DNA of 64,000 nt, taken from the NCBI RefSeq assembly GCF_040581485.1, contig NC_090132.1, positions 25,121,911 through 25,185,910 of the forward strand. Reading direction: 5' to 3'. This document shows positions 1 through 12,188 of this stretch, one piece after another. Both the position numbers and the translations under genes were made by a program. The DNA comes from Linepithema humile (taxonomy: Eukaryota; Arthropoda; Insecta; Hymenoptera; Formicidae). The notes beneath the pieces are model-generated. The model was given only the letters and a program-made list of their open reading frames with translations, was not told where the DNA came from and did no database searches. Positions within the stretch are counted from its first letter, which is position 1, and the number at the start of each line of letters is the position of its first letter.

Positions 1-567
1 GAAAGGTTTCTTTCTCTCAGCTTTGACTAATTATCTAAATGTATATATATATAATGATTTTAACGCGCCAAGTTTCCAAAGTTGAATAATAATATTCAGT
101 CTATTGAATAAAATAATTTCGTCCATCTTTCGTTTTAGCGTTAAAACATTCGAGAACGTTGTGAAAGATCGATATTATTCCTCAGTAGAGGGAAAAATAA
201 TTTACTTGTGTGTTCTCACAGTTCCGGTGCCTTCAGGCATTTCGCCAAGTGCTCGTTGATATATTTGCCACCACGCCATTCATAAAATTGATTCCGACGC
301 GTATCGGGGAAATTAAAGTTTACATCACACGAGTTCCTGCGATGCATATATTACATTTAATGAATAAACAAACCTTGCACAAAGACAACTCGTTGACCGT
401 TCTCGAGAAAATGTTTAATTGCGCCAAAATTTACCGAGACACATTGTTAACGATAAGACGCGTTTGGCTGCTTTCATCGCGAACCAGACGTGATCCGATC
501 AATCTATTTTTTCGAAAATAAATCCGTGTTATGATATTCAACAAGACGCGCGTATCTCTGCTTACAG
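1..567 (+). other. Intron sequence upstream of the first visible ELAV exon
   Basis: This stretch ends in a 3' splice site (cttacag, 561-567) and is AT-rich. I see no sequence that could encode the missing N-terminal half of RRM1 (the part with the RNP2 motif), so the upstream coding exons lie left of the window. The open frame at 210-521 has no family resemblance and is not supported as a gene. Confidence 0.6.
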
Positions 568-3500
568 GTCAGAGTTTGGGTTACGGTTTCGTCAACTATC
601 ACCGGCCTGAAGATGCCGAAAAGGCTATAAACACGCTCAATGGTCTTCGTTTACAGAACAAAACCATCAAGGTGAGTACTCTGTAATGCAATCCTAAATA
701 TATGCTTTTATTCGATATTTGTTCCTCGTGAAGCTCGTAATAACGCGAAGAAATTGTTTCTTATTTTTAACATTTTTCTAACTTTATTTCTCATAATTAA
801 ATCAGTAATTTCTTAAGAAATCAAATAAAATAGTAATTATTATTTGATCGACAGCGCAAAAAAACAGATTGAAAAATTAATGTATCTTTAGTGATCAATA
901 TTCGGACAAGTGATAATCTATTTCTGACAGCCGGCTGCATTGTGAAGTTTCAATCCGATTTCTAGAATGCTAAATGCATCTACGCGAGCGTGTAACGCGG
1001 CAATGCAGCAATATAAATAGGCTGGCCTGGATTCGCGCGGGTTTTATCGCGCGCGAACAAGAATAAAGCGATGATTATCGTGTGGGCACGGTTTTTTGTT
1101 CTCGCCCGACAAAATGTTGGATAGTTCGGCGGCACTCCGTTGCGTCCCGCCGTTTTACCAATCGTTTAATTCGAGCTCGATATTTATCGAGGCTATTAAA
1201 AGATTATTTTGGGACGCATTTATTTCCTGATTTTTTTTTGTTCTTGTTTTTCTAGGTATCGTACGCGAGACCGAGCAGCGAGGCGATCAAAGGCGCGAAT
1301 CTGTATGTCAGCGGCTTGCCGAAAAATATGGCGCAGCAGGATCTGGAGAATCTCTTCAGTCCTTACGGCAGAATTATCACGTCGCGGATACTGTGCGACA
1401 ACATCACCGGTAAGTCCACGCACAAATCTGCCTATCGATTTTCGCGCGCTCTCTTCGTGGTGGATTTCCGTGACGACCAAATAAATCGATCACTTGTCAG
1501 TTTTTTTCCGACGACGGGAAATGAATTGATATCTGTAAACGAGCATTCGACAGATCGTCGTAAATACACGTTTAAAGTGTTTCTCTGCGGTGTCTCCGGA
1601 TTCTCATTCCGGCCTCTTCCGTCGAGTCAATTCGCATTCCGACTTGTCTCGATTCGCGCCGAAGTGAGAAGTTCCGCAATGTAATTGTTATGCGAGAAAT
1701 GATATTTAAGACAGCGACAAAATTGGAAACCTCCGATTGTCTTAAATGGGACTCGATGCATCCAGATCAGATGTGTAGGCCATGGGGTTTGAGTCGTTTG
1801 TAGGGTGGGTCGGTGCGCCATAAACGATAACGGTAACGGAAGTGCAAGTAAAAAAAACTTAAATAATAATGATAAATATTTTAATGAACGAGACCGTCAT
1901 CGTGTCAGATTCACTTTATCACGTTTTCTTTTGCCTGTATACACTTCTTCCACACGTTTTCCTCATTCGAAGAGCACGAGCTAACAATTTCATGGATGCA
2001 GCTTCGCATACTCATGGTTTCGTTTCTCGAGGCGAACCATCCGACGATGACGATTTAGATGTTCCCCCCAGTGTTTCTCGCCGTTAATTATTTTTTTTTT
2101 TTTTATATAGATTTTATTTGCATTTTCAATTTATTTGTTGCAAACGCCCCTCCCTAGCCAGACCAGTTGCACGCACAAAGCCTCATGGCCTCCACCTCGA
2201 TCTTGATTTCGTACATTTCCCTATCGCGTTTATTTTTTTACCCTTTTCCATCCTTACGTTTCGACACACTCGTCGTCAGTCTTACCTACGTCGGTCTGCA
2301 CATTATTGTTATTATCTCATCACCCGGAACTATCAGCCTTGCTTCTTTCCCCTCAAATTTACGTCCGATCGACATCGCTTTGATTTCCCTCCCGCAAAAA
2401 CGAACACGCGCGATCCGCCAATTTTTACCCTCTTTGGCTCTCACGCTTTTTATATAATTTATATAATTAAGATCAGACAAGTAGTGTAATATACATGAAG
2501 TCCGCTCGCCCCTTATTCGTCCCATGCAATTAATTTATTTTATTCAGAGCGGTATCATTTTTTAATCCTTATATATTGCACGAAAGCAAGCATCATCAGC
2601 GCCGAAAGCAACGAATCCGGCAATCGATCCGGCAATGAAACGTTTAATAATATAGTTGAAATAAAAGAAAAAAAATTAATTTTTTTCTCTAGATTTTGTT
2701 ATATAATTTTACAATATTGTGATTTTTATTTTCATTTATTTATTTTATTTGTGAATTATCAAGTGTAAATTTAGATCACTGTCAAAGCGCTCCTGCATTT
2801 TATAAATCGTTGAAAATAAATAATTTTGAATTATCGAAATTTGTGTATGTAGCTTGTATAAAGCTTGCGTATTATTTTGTGAGAATTTTGGTTTACTCTT
2901 GAATAATTGTTTAGTTTTTAATAGATAAAATAAATAATTTTTGCCATTAAAGAACAAAAATAGCTCAAAGCAAACTAGGACTTTTGCATTTTAATTAGTC
3001 TTGCGAATTCTTTTATCATTTTTGATCAGATATTAAAAGCTTTACAGTTTTACGTAAATTATAGAAAACATTTTATTTTTCAAAGACTCTAACAATATTA
3101 ATTACATTTTTTATTTAAAAATAAAGTCAAAACTCTCGATAAGTTTGAGTTTCCATAATACGCCAATTTCATACACACAAAAAGTTTCGCAGTTGAAATT
3201 AAATTCTACAATTTATTTTTAAAATCGAAGAACCATCTTTTCGTGGATTTTGAAATGCTGGCGAGCGCGAGATTGTCGTTGCTTTTATTTTGATTCTGCA
3301 TTTTTTATTAACTTTCATTAACCATCACTTTGTCTTATCGCGCACGTTTTATTCTCTCATCCGTCGACGAATCAGGGGCGAGCGAATCGCGTGTGCTGCC
3401 ATTTGGATTTTTAACGAGATATGATTTTTTCCGTTTCTGTTTAGTACGACAGTTTGTGACCGGCGGCGGAGACAATTTGCCCGGTACGTAACTCACAAAT

Positions 3501-6500
3501 CTCTTTTCTTTTCCCTCATTACGTTCCTCTAGCTGAAACGAAAAGCAGCCGTTTTTTCCGATCTATGCGATGCGCGCGTCTCTCGTCTGCGCGACCTCGT
3601 TTTTTCACGTGTTGTCTTGTGTACTTCGTCAATGTCACCGTAGTGGTTAATAAAACACAACGCAGTAGTACGAACGACAGTTTATCCCGTTGTGTAATCG
3701 AGCGTAGCGCGGAATCGAAAATCGATTTGTAACGCGCTAAGTAGACGTCGCCTTCGATAAAATCTATAGCGCCCGACTATTAGGAGCGACATTTTGTCGA
3801 AAATTAATTGTAACTTTGGCGAACGATGGCGTTCGACATATTTTGATGCATAAATCTTTCATATTCTCATTTATGCAATATTTCAATAATTGCGAATTGT
3901 GACATTTGGTTTCACAAAATAATAGTGCAAAAAATTTTTGAAATGGAATACATAAAATATCAAGTACTGTGATTTAATGTGAAGTGACTTTTGTGACTCG
4001 GCCGTTTTTACGCGTGCAAAATCGAAAATCGAAACGGCAATACGATATGAGGAGAGATGAAGGAAAAATATGTGCATCTCTGCCCTCGTCGCACAATGAC
4101 GGACGACGCACGCATCCAATATTCCTCCCGAGCGCCATTTTTGTTTCTTTACGCTTTTTGTCATTCGTTATGATTATGATTTGCTGTTACAGTCTCTCGA
4201 TTTTTATCTCGACGTACGTCTACGATTGAATATATTCACTTTTTCTTTATCACTCTTTTTTTTTTATTTGTCACTTTTTCACTTTTTTTTTGTTCCTGTG
4301 TACCTGTTGTCAATCGATAATAAACCGATTAAATAAGACGAAATGGATCAACGGCAAAATAGAGAATTGAAAGAAAGACAAAAAGACGTTCACTCGACAA
4401 CGTGTTGTCGGTGTGTTTGTAAAGAAACGAATCTGCGCGCACCGAACCACTCGCTTTGCGTCTCTGTAATTCTCTGTAGAAAGTTAAATAATCATTTTCT
4501 TGAGGGCGTGTGGCATCTATGCAAATATATCAGCAATTTGTCGCTGCGCTCGAAGATGTTTGAACACACGAGAATATGCACTGTAATTTGTGAAATAAGA
4601 CTGGTACTGTTCTATAAATCGATATCGTTATAGTCAATCCAATGCAATAATACATTATTAAACGGCCAAGAAAGCTATTTAAAAGTTCGTCAATAATAAT
4701 AATAGTATAAATAGTAAAAATAAAATATATTAGATGGAATTGCAGTAAAAATCGCGAAGACAATCACGGCACGACTCGAGGTCAGCGTTCAGTCGTCTCA
4801 ACACTTCTTTTTCGTCTTCGCTGTTTTCTTTTCGCGATATTAAAGGAAAAAAAAAAAAAAAAGATACGAGAAAGAATGCAGAGATCGATCGATCGATCGA
4901 TCGATCGCTGGAAGCGTCCAGCGGCAGTTTTCGGAGAACATTGTCGTGTGCGCGATACCTCCCGCAATAACCAGTGTGTGATCTTGTGTGTTCCGCCGAT
5001 TCGCCCGGCACCTCTCGACAGGCCTGTCGAAGGGCGTGGGCTTCATAAGGTTCGATCAGCGCGTCGAGGCCGAGCGGGCGATCCAAGAGCTGAACGGCAC
5101 CATACCGAAGGGCTCATCCGAGCCAATCACCGTCAAGTTCGCCAACAATCCAAGCAACAACAACAAAGCGATACCGCCGTTGGCCGCCTATCTCGCACCA
5201 CAGGCCACGCGACGCTTCGGCGGGCCGATCCACCATCCGACCGGCCGCTTCAGGTACATTCCACTGTCGCCACTATCCAGGTACCTACTCGCCTCTACTC
5301 GCTCTACCCAAGGATTCTCTATCTATCTCTATTCTTTCTCTCTTCTCTCTCTCTCTCTCTTTTCTCTCTTCTTTCTTCTCTCTTTTCTGCTCTGTTTCTT
5401 TTCGCTCTTCCCGCTTCTTTCTATTTTTACGGCTTTTTTGTTCAATTTTCGTTAAAAAGTGTTGCGCGATCAATTAACGCGATTATTAAGATGATATCGA
5501 TATGTCTCTGGATGTAAGCGTGAACATATCTGTATCCTAACACCTGTATCTGAAATCCTACGTCAGTTGGTCGTGCATCGTCTATTCGCTTTCTTTTCTT
5601 TCCATCTTTGTTTCTCTGTCGATCAGTTTGTAATTATTTGGGTACTTACAAATTGAGTTGTCTGTTGAACTATCTACTTATCCCATGGACCTTTCCTCAT
5701 TCATCCATTTATCTATCCAATTGTATATTTATTTATCTAACTATCTATCTAACTATTCGTCCTTTTCATTCTATTTTCTCTCTCTCTTGACACACACAGA
5801 CACTGCGCAAACACAAATACTCGATTGGATTGATCGATCGTTTGCGTATAAGTTCGAGTCCTTGCCAGTCTGATAACATCGTAAAACGCAAGACAATTTT
5901 TTTCTTATTCGGAATACATTTGAGAAAAATTATTTACAAAATATACTAAATTTATAATAACAAAAAAACTAATTGCTATAATGACACTGCTTTTTAATTA
6001 TTTATTAATAAGTTAAAGCGAATTGATTAATAACAAAGCGGTCAGTAGCAAACAAACTTGCCGATTGATCGATCAGTCGATCGCAACAATCATTGTTACT
6101 TCTACATTTATCGAGTAGTCGGCACAAAGCTCCTTCTTCGACACTATCCAGTTATATGTGTGCATTTACATGTTCTTTATTTTAAGTTGTGACTGTGCAC
6201 GCTCTGTTACTTTCGGGTAATATTGCTTAGACTTTTGCGTTACTCTTACACGGTAATTTTTAAATATTTAAGTATTTTCTATATTTTTACTTAATTACAC
6301 AAGAGGTCAATACGACGTTTGATGACAAAAAGTTTCATCAGTTTTTTTAAATATGTTTTTTATTATTCCTAACTTATAGTGGGATATAAATACGTATTAT
6401 TTTTAATTTTTACAAGTTACATTATTAACAATTTGAAGGCCAAAAAGAAAAATTGGCAAAAGAGTATAAAGAGCTTTCAAAGTTACAATCTACAAAGAAT

Positions 6501-9500
6501 CGCATTAACTCCGTTTAGTAAGGTCTGCCCGTCTTACAGTCGATACGTATCTATTAAACTTACATATCGATGAAACAACCTGTCAAGGGCGATGTCGGAG
6601 GGCTCCATGACCTTGCCAAATAATAAATTTACGTTCGATAAAATCCAGGAAGAAGTAAGAAAGAAACGTCGGTTGACCCTCCATATTTTTTGCACTTGCA
6701 ATTGTTTATTCAATCGATCATAATAAGTCTTGATTTGTGCCATTTTTTTTTCGTTCACGCCATCTTCAAGGTCAGCGATCAGTAGATCTCATGAGACAGA
6801 CGTGTATAATTTATAACGTTACAACTTAACATTGGATTAATATATCGAATGCGAAGAAACGCGATGATATAATTTTGATCTTAAAATTAAGCTGATCTTT
6901 GGCCAGTCTCACAGGGAGGAGCATAGCATAACATAAAATAGTCTTACGCTCTCTATTAATACTTGTCGTCAGCCTCACGATATTCTTTTATTAAATTATT
7001 GCGTATAAAATTATGTTAGAAATGGCCTCATAATCATTCCGACGTCTGACGACAATTATCACGGAATTAAGAACTACGGACACTTACAAAATTATCGTCG
7101 CTCTTTCGTTTCGAGCCTCCCGTACGATACATATAAGTCACGATGCTCGCTATCAAGACCGATATCTATTATGCATATGATCTTCGCAAGTACGAAGGAG
7201 ACAATACACGCACTGTACATCTCCATTGATCGCATATGTCAATTCCGTTTATAATATATTCAGTGGTACCGAAATTCTCTATGAAACTCGTCACAGACGT
7301 ATTGATCGTTTGATTCTTTCGATAAGTACAAAGCGTTAACCGAGTGTAGTAGCGCTTCGCTATCGCTTTGTCTTTCGTTGTTCCATTTCCATTCCGGCAG
7401 GGTGGTAATGGCGGTTGTTAAGCTATGCTGAACGAAACTCTTTTGAAATATTGGCACTTCTGTTAAGATTTCTATCTTATTTTTCATAATATTTACAATA
7501 TCTGTAAGTGTGTAATTTTTCTAATTAATTTTCTCTCATTTTATCATCTCAAATGAAATACTTAAAACAAGGCTTTCCCTTTTTAGTCTCTAAATAGTGT
7601 TTTTTTTTTCATTTTGCAACTGCAATTAAAAGTTTTTTTTGTGTATACGTTGAACATTATATTTTAAGTGTCAAGGTTAGTGGCGAGTTTACTGTAGTAT
7701 TGCTGTATTATTTTTTTCCTTGTCAATGTTTAGAAAATACGGTCACAACTTGACCTGACCTAAGCAACGCTTATCCCATTGCCGCGACAATAATCCCTTG
7801 GCTTCCCCTCTTGACAGAGAGTCGAAGCGGTCTAATAAAACACGAATTCCATTTTATTTTCTTATCTCACATTATGTGGACAATTTAATTTTCAAAATTT
7901 TGATTTTTGCACTCTATTTGAGCAAATTATTTTTTTGTACGCTAAACATTGTCCGCAATACATATTATCAACAATTATATGATAAATTAAATTATCAAAA
8001 TTTATTGTAGCATTGTCTTATCCTTTCTGATGAAAATTGATTTGACAAGAACATGGTTATCGATCGGGAAAACGTATATTATGAACCGCTTCGCTCTCCT
8101 AAGTCCCGCATTGCGTCCTCCCCCTTGTCTTATTCGGGAAATTGCACCGCTACGTAGGGGTAGAAGTAAAATACGATGGCACAGGAAGCGCCCAACTTAT
8201 CCCCCGACTTTGGCTCAATCCCGGAGTATCTCTCTTCTTACGTTGTTCTTTTTGTGTTTTGTTTTAGCACTGGCAAGGCCATGCTTGCCATTAACAAAGG
8301 CTTACAGAGGTCAGTATTTTTTTCGTTACTACCACTACGTTTTCCGCTCCTGATTTTCGTTCACTTCCGTTGTGTGGCTTTGTTCTCGCTCTCTTTCTCT
8401 CTTTCTCTCTTTTATTCTCTTTCTCTTCGACTCGTTACGAATACGGAAATGAAATGATTAAAATTTTTAATTGTTTGTCGATAGTTGGTATTTGAATCTT
8501 CTCAAGTCATCTTTGTCCGATCTTGTATATTTCCACGCGTACAATTTTTTTCGAGCCCAAAGATTTGCAGTCAACTTCGTAACGGGATCTTTTTCATCAC
8601 TTTCGCATTTTCACGCCTTTTTGCTTTGACTTTGATTTGATTCAGTTGTGCAGACACAGTGGTAGATATATTGACGTCACGTTTTTTTTTTCGTTCCGCC
8701 AGGCCTCCTTGGTTCTTCATTCTTCCACTTATTTATAGCGCAATTTATTCCTTTAGTAACGATTAAACTGCCACAATATTTGCGATAATTATAGCTTATA
8801 GAATATTTTAGATTTTTATTGTTTCTATTACGTAATGTGCAAACGGCTTTCGTCTCGAAAATAATTATATATTCGAGTTGGCATCTCTCTTTAATAACCA
8901 TAAAAAATCAAGACTATATATATTACATGTATTCTTACAATATTTTGAAAATATTTTGTCTAAAAATATTGCATGCAAAATGTTGATATTTCACCCAAAG
9001 TTTGATCAAGCCGCTTGAACTACAAACAAAGTTTTGCGGAAATTGGCGATTTTGCCTTTTGAAAATATTTAACTCTAAATTCACATTGTTGTATATGTGT
9101 ACAAAGAGAAACCGGATGCGCAGATACTCATACGAGTGTACATATCTGTACATATGCTTAATGTTCAACGAGATGAACTCACACGCAAGCAACGTGATGT
9201 TACTCCTATCGTTTCCTCGTCCCTATGATTCCATCTTTTTTTTTTCGATCCTTCACACACATACACTCGCACAATTTACACGCACACACATACACAGCCA
9301 CGTAAAATTGAAAATCAGACGCGTGCACGCCGGTCGGATAGCCAACCGATGCACACGTCTCTCTCTACGTATAGGCGTAAAGAGAAAAGAGAAAACACAC
9401 GTATACGTTTACCACTTCGCGGTATACGAAATAACGTTTGTTACGAATGCATACGTAATTACTGTGGCCTCGGCATTATACTGAGTACTCACCGAGATGT

Positions 9501-11634
9501 GCCCTGTTTTAACGCGGCTTGTGACGTCAAGTAGGTACGTAGATATTTTTACAACTGTAAATATCCCCTCACTTCTATAAGTACCCTCGTATGGGACGTG
9601 TGCTTTATCCCTGTTCTCTAAAACCTCACCTGTCTGTTTAAAGAAAAATTTCTTTCTGTCGTTTGTTTAACGATAAATTAACATTGATTTTCACCGAAGA
9701 GTGTTACCCAAGGATAAATGGCTTGCGTTTCGAGAAACACGTTCTGTACTTATGTGATCCTGTGCATATAAATGCATGAATGTGGAATGATAATGTATCT
9801 TTGTTTAACCTCGTCCTTTTTTTCTGTTTATTACGTTGTATTTCCTTCATAAGGAGCGCATGGCTCAGAGAAAAGATATAATCATACTTTATTAAACATC
9901 GATATTTGATTATCGCGATGTACTTGGAAATTTCCGTCTCTTTACGCGAAATATAAACTCCGACTTTATTTCGCGGTACTCGATATGATCTTGTTACTTA
10001 ACTTCTGTTTACTTTTATTTACTATTTCATAACCTTGATTTCAAAACAAGCATCATTATTTACTAAAATCTATCTGTACTCTTGTGGTTTTTTTCTCTTC
10101 TTTTTTATTTTGTATTGCAAAAATTTATTATATATAAAGATTTGCATATAATTGCAATAATCCTCTTTAATCATTATCTATGAAACGTATAAAAAAATGT
10201 GAATACTATTAGTAAAATTTAACTATTGAAACAATCTGGAAAAAATACTGCTTTTCAAATAATTTGTTATATGAATTTGGTATTCTTTAGTCAAAATCAG
10301 ATTCAGTTCTTCAGATCAATGTATTTTATAGATTTTTAAAAAATAAATAATATATTCGGAACTTAGAAAACTTTCAAATTTAATTCTTCTCTGAACTTGT
10401 CATTTTTATTTTTAAATACATTGTGTTAAACAGACCGAAATGTGATACACAATATTTGTACATTTTACATGTAACGCATGTCTTTGTAATGTATATTTAT
10501 GTACAAATGAATTTTGCACGCTGTCCTTATGTCACTTGTACTATGATTTCTTACAATGTTCATGTATTAAGTTACAAGATTTAAAGTCAGTCTTTACGTG
10601 GTTTCACATATTTTCTCACTTTTTTATGCCATTGCAATTTCTAAATGTCTGCGAAAATATTATTTATGTAAATAAAATCGATTACATCACGCGCAATAAA
10701 TGTTCACATCGATATATATTCGCATCTTTTCACACGTTTAATTTCATTGGGATTGCGATATATTGTGCGAGTAGCGTATAATGTAAATCTTATATAGATA
10801 TACTTTTCTATTCAGAAAAGATATAGTTCCAACAAGTATATTTATAACCTCAAGTAAACGGTGCTCAAGCGTTTCTTCGTGAAAGGATAATATAAAATAA
10901 AAACAGAACAGTATTTATAAAAAAAATTTAAATAACGTATTATTATTAAAGGTTAATTGTGCTAAATTTTATTTTTAGATTTCCATAGATATCAAATTTA
11001 TAATTTCTTGAAAAAAAAGATTTCTAGTGATTTAATTTATATAAAATTATTACGGTTATATTTTATACATTAAATTATTTAAAAAAAGAAAGATATTTTT
11101 GTATCTTTGATTTAAAACAGATGGATTTATATATTGAATATTATGGAAAATATACTTTATCATATAAATATATGATAAAGTTTCTTGTACACGAAGCAGT
11201 CACGTTTTAGCATCGTTCGTCCTTCCAATCGTCGCCTCCGCGGCCACATTATCAGCCGCCACCGGGCGACGATGTCCGTTTAATCACCGGCCCGGCGACC
11301 GTGTTCCAGGTACAGTCCGCTGGCGGGTGACCTCCTCGCGAATTCTATGCTGCCCGGTAACACGATGAACGGCGCCGGCTGGTGCATCTTCGTGTACAAC
11401 CTTGCGCCCGAGACCGAGGAGAACGTGCTTTGGCAGCTGTTCGGGCCGTTCGGCGCCGTCCAGTCGGTCAAGGTCATACGCGACCTGCAGACGAACAAGT
11501 GCAAGGGCTTCGGCTTCGTGACGATGACCAACTACGAGGAGGCGGTGGTAGCCATACAGAGTCTGAACGGCTACACCCTGGGCAACCGCGTGCTCCAGGT
11601 CAGCTTCAAGACGAACAAGAGCAAGGCGGCGTAG
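568..11634 (+). CDS. fne: ELAV/Hu-family neuronal RNA-binding protein (fne/Elavl2-like), 3' part
   Basis: ELAV/Hu proteins bind U-rich RNA through three RRMs and control neuronal splicing, poly(A)-site choice and mRNA stability. Exons: 568-671 (second half of RRM1, RNP1 GYGFVNY), 1256-1409 (RRM2 start, ANLYVSGLPKNM), 5022-5280 (rest of RRM2 with GVGFIRF, then hinge RRFGGPIHHPTGRF), 8268-8309 (hinge microexon) and 11310-11634 (RRM3 with WCIFVYNL and GFGFVTM, ending FKTNKSKAA then TAG). Intron phases match at every junction. The N-terminus and first half of RRM1 lie outside the window. The C-terminus stops just after RRM3, as is usual in the family. Bees are reported to have a single ELAV gene (elavl2); Drosophila has elav, fne and Rbp9. 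The hinge and RRM3 resemble fne/Rbp9 more than elav, so the family is certain and the exact symbol is an inference. Cassette choices and a possible extension are listed separately. Confidence 0.95.
3445..3483 (+). other. fne: Candidate 39-nt in-frame cassette microexon in ELAV RRM2
   Basis: A pyrimidine-rich acceptor (tttctgtttag, ending 3444) and a consensus donor (gtacgt, from 3484) bracket 39 nt. Inserted between the exons ending at 1409 and starting at 5022, it keeps phase 1 at both sides and contains no stop. It would add VRQFVTGGGDNLP between CDNIT and GLSKGVGF, in the loop between the second and third strands of RRM2, next to RNP1. The intron around it is otherwise AT-rich and stop-dense. 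Splicing is inferred from signals, phase and the plausible peptide, without transcript evidence. Confidence 0.7.
4883..4907 (+). repeat. (GATC)n microsatellite upstream of ELAV exon 3
   Basis: About six uninterrupted copies of the self-complementary tetramer GATC lie 115 nt before the exon at 5022, just after an A-rich run (4850-4861). Open frames across it are repeat artefacts. Confidence 0.9.
5254..5280 (+). other. fne: Alternative end of ELAV hinge exon (tandem donors 27 nt apart)
   Basis: The exon starting at 5022 has two possible donors: gtacat at 5254 and gtacct at 5281. Both follow AG and leave the same phase, so the 27-nt segment (YIPLSPLS plus shared Arg codon bases) can be included or left out without changing frame. 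The long form gives GRFRYIPLSPLS, a hinge I associate with fne/Rbp9-type proteins. The short form joined to the last exon gives GRFRYSPLAG. Confidence 0.6.
5320..5420 (+). repeat. CT-rich (polypyrimidine) microsatellite in ELAV intron
   Basis: The + strand is a run of CTCT/TTCT just inside the intron after the hinge exon. A similar CT-rich tract occurs at about 8385-8430 after the 42-nt microexon. Both are pyrimidine on the transcribed-sense strand and could bind splicing regulators such as PTB; that role is inferred from position only. Confidence 0.85.
8268..8309 (+). other. fne: 42-nt hinge microexon of the ELAV gene
   Basis: An acceptor (tgttttag, ending 8267) and a donor (gtcagt, from 8310) flank 42 nt. 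Joined in phase 2 on both sides, they encode STGKAMLAINKGLQR with the shared codons, between RRM2 and RRM3. The NKGL-R motif followed by YSPLAGDLL from the next exon resembles the ELAV hinge (NKGLARFSPMAGD, from memory), which supports real coding. Because 42 is divisible by three and the phases match, it can be skipped. In Drosophila a mini-exon in the fne hinge is regulated by ELAV and alters nuclear localisation; equivalence here is an inference. Confidence 0.75.
8385..8430 (+). repeat. CT-rich tract downstream of the ELAV hinge microexon
   Basis: CTCTTTCT-type simple repeat about 75 nt after the donor of the 42-nt microexon, in the same orientation as the tract after exon 3. Confidence 0.8.
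8430..11210 (+). other. Last ELAV intron
   Basis: About 2.8 kb of AT-rich intron with CA-rich (9260-9300) and A/T-rich stretches. No additional phase-compatible microexon was convincing. Just before the acceptor at 11309 the sequence turns GC-rich (11215-11309), but the reading frame of the last exon is closed by TAA at 11281-11283, so upstream extension of that exon is not coding in this frame. Confidence 0.6.
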
Positions 11635-12123
11635 GACGAGCAACAGGCGGCAGCGGCGGCGGTGGCCGCGGCTGCGGCTGCGGCCGCGGCGGCGGACGCG
11701 GCGGCGGTAGCGGCGCCCTACCATCATCGTCGCCATCGGCTGCTACGTACTGCGGCAGTGGTACAGCTGCCGGTGCCGGTGCCGGCGGGTCACCTCTATA
11801 ACAAGCGGGGTGCCGGTCAGGCGCCGGGCGGCGGCATTGTCAGTGGTGGCAACAACAATATCAACAGTCACGTCGGGGGCGGCGGCATCCTTCACGGAGG
11901 TGCCAAGGGCCAACGGCAGCCGTTCCTTCAGCGCCTACCGTCGCGCATACACGATCTCACTCGGGCGATCGAGATGGCCGTCTCGGGAGCGGCGAACCCG
12001 GCAACGCATCAGCAGCAACAGCAGCGTCAGCACGCGCAAGCCAAGCAGACCTCCCTGAAGAGCAAGCCCAACAATAATCGTCAGACCGGCAACAAAAAGC
12101 TCCAACAGAGCGAGAAAGCGTAG
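11635..12123 (+). CDS. fne: In-frame C-terminal extension after the ELAV TAG (candidate readthrough region)
   Basis: Directly after the TAG at 11632-11634 the RRM3 frame stays open for 162 codons to a TAG at 12121-12123. The predicted peptide starts DEQQ, runs through a long Ala tract, a His/Arg patch (PYHHRRHRLLR), Gly/Asn-rich segments, a Leu/Arg stretch (FLQRLPSRIHDLTRAIEMAV), a Gln run and a Lys/Asn/Gln-rich tail. Synonymous codons are mixed inside the homopolymers (CAG/CAA, AAC/AAT), and third positions are GC-rich as in the RRM3 exon. GC content falls abruptly after the second stop. GC-rich DNA has few stops by chance and other frames are also partly open, so conservation is needed. Alternatives are a purely non-coding GC-rich 3' UTR start or a separately spliced isoform. 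Confidence 0.5.
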   Translation, partial: DEQQAAAAAVAAAAAAAAAADAAAVAAPYHHRRHRLLRTAAVVQLPVPVPAGHLYNKRGAGQAPGGGIVSGGNNNINSHVGGGGILHGGAKGQRQPFLQRLPSRIHDLTRAIEMAVSGAANPATHQQQQQRQHAQAKQTSLKSKPNNNRQTGNKKLQQSEKA

Positions 12124-12144
12124 TTGCGTGGAAGGGAATGTATG

Positions 12145-12157
12145 CGAGAGAAAAAGG

Positions 12158-12188
<31 letters not shown>

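Noticed and set aside
1010..1022. TATAAATAG, a good TATA-box match inside an ELAV intron
   Set aside because: No initiator, first exon or downstream start was recognisable, and an AT-rich intron gives such matches by chance.
11284..11736. 150-codon Arg-rich open frame on the - strand across RRM3
   Set aside because: It is the antisense shadow of the GC-rich RRM3 exon and extension, with composition set by the coding strand and no motif.
11382..11801. 139-codon open frame on the + strand in another frame of the ELAV last exon
   Set aside because: It overlaps RRM3 out of frame and turns Gly/Cys-rich; it is a product of GC-rich DNA with few stops.
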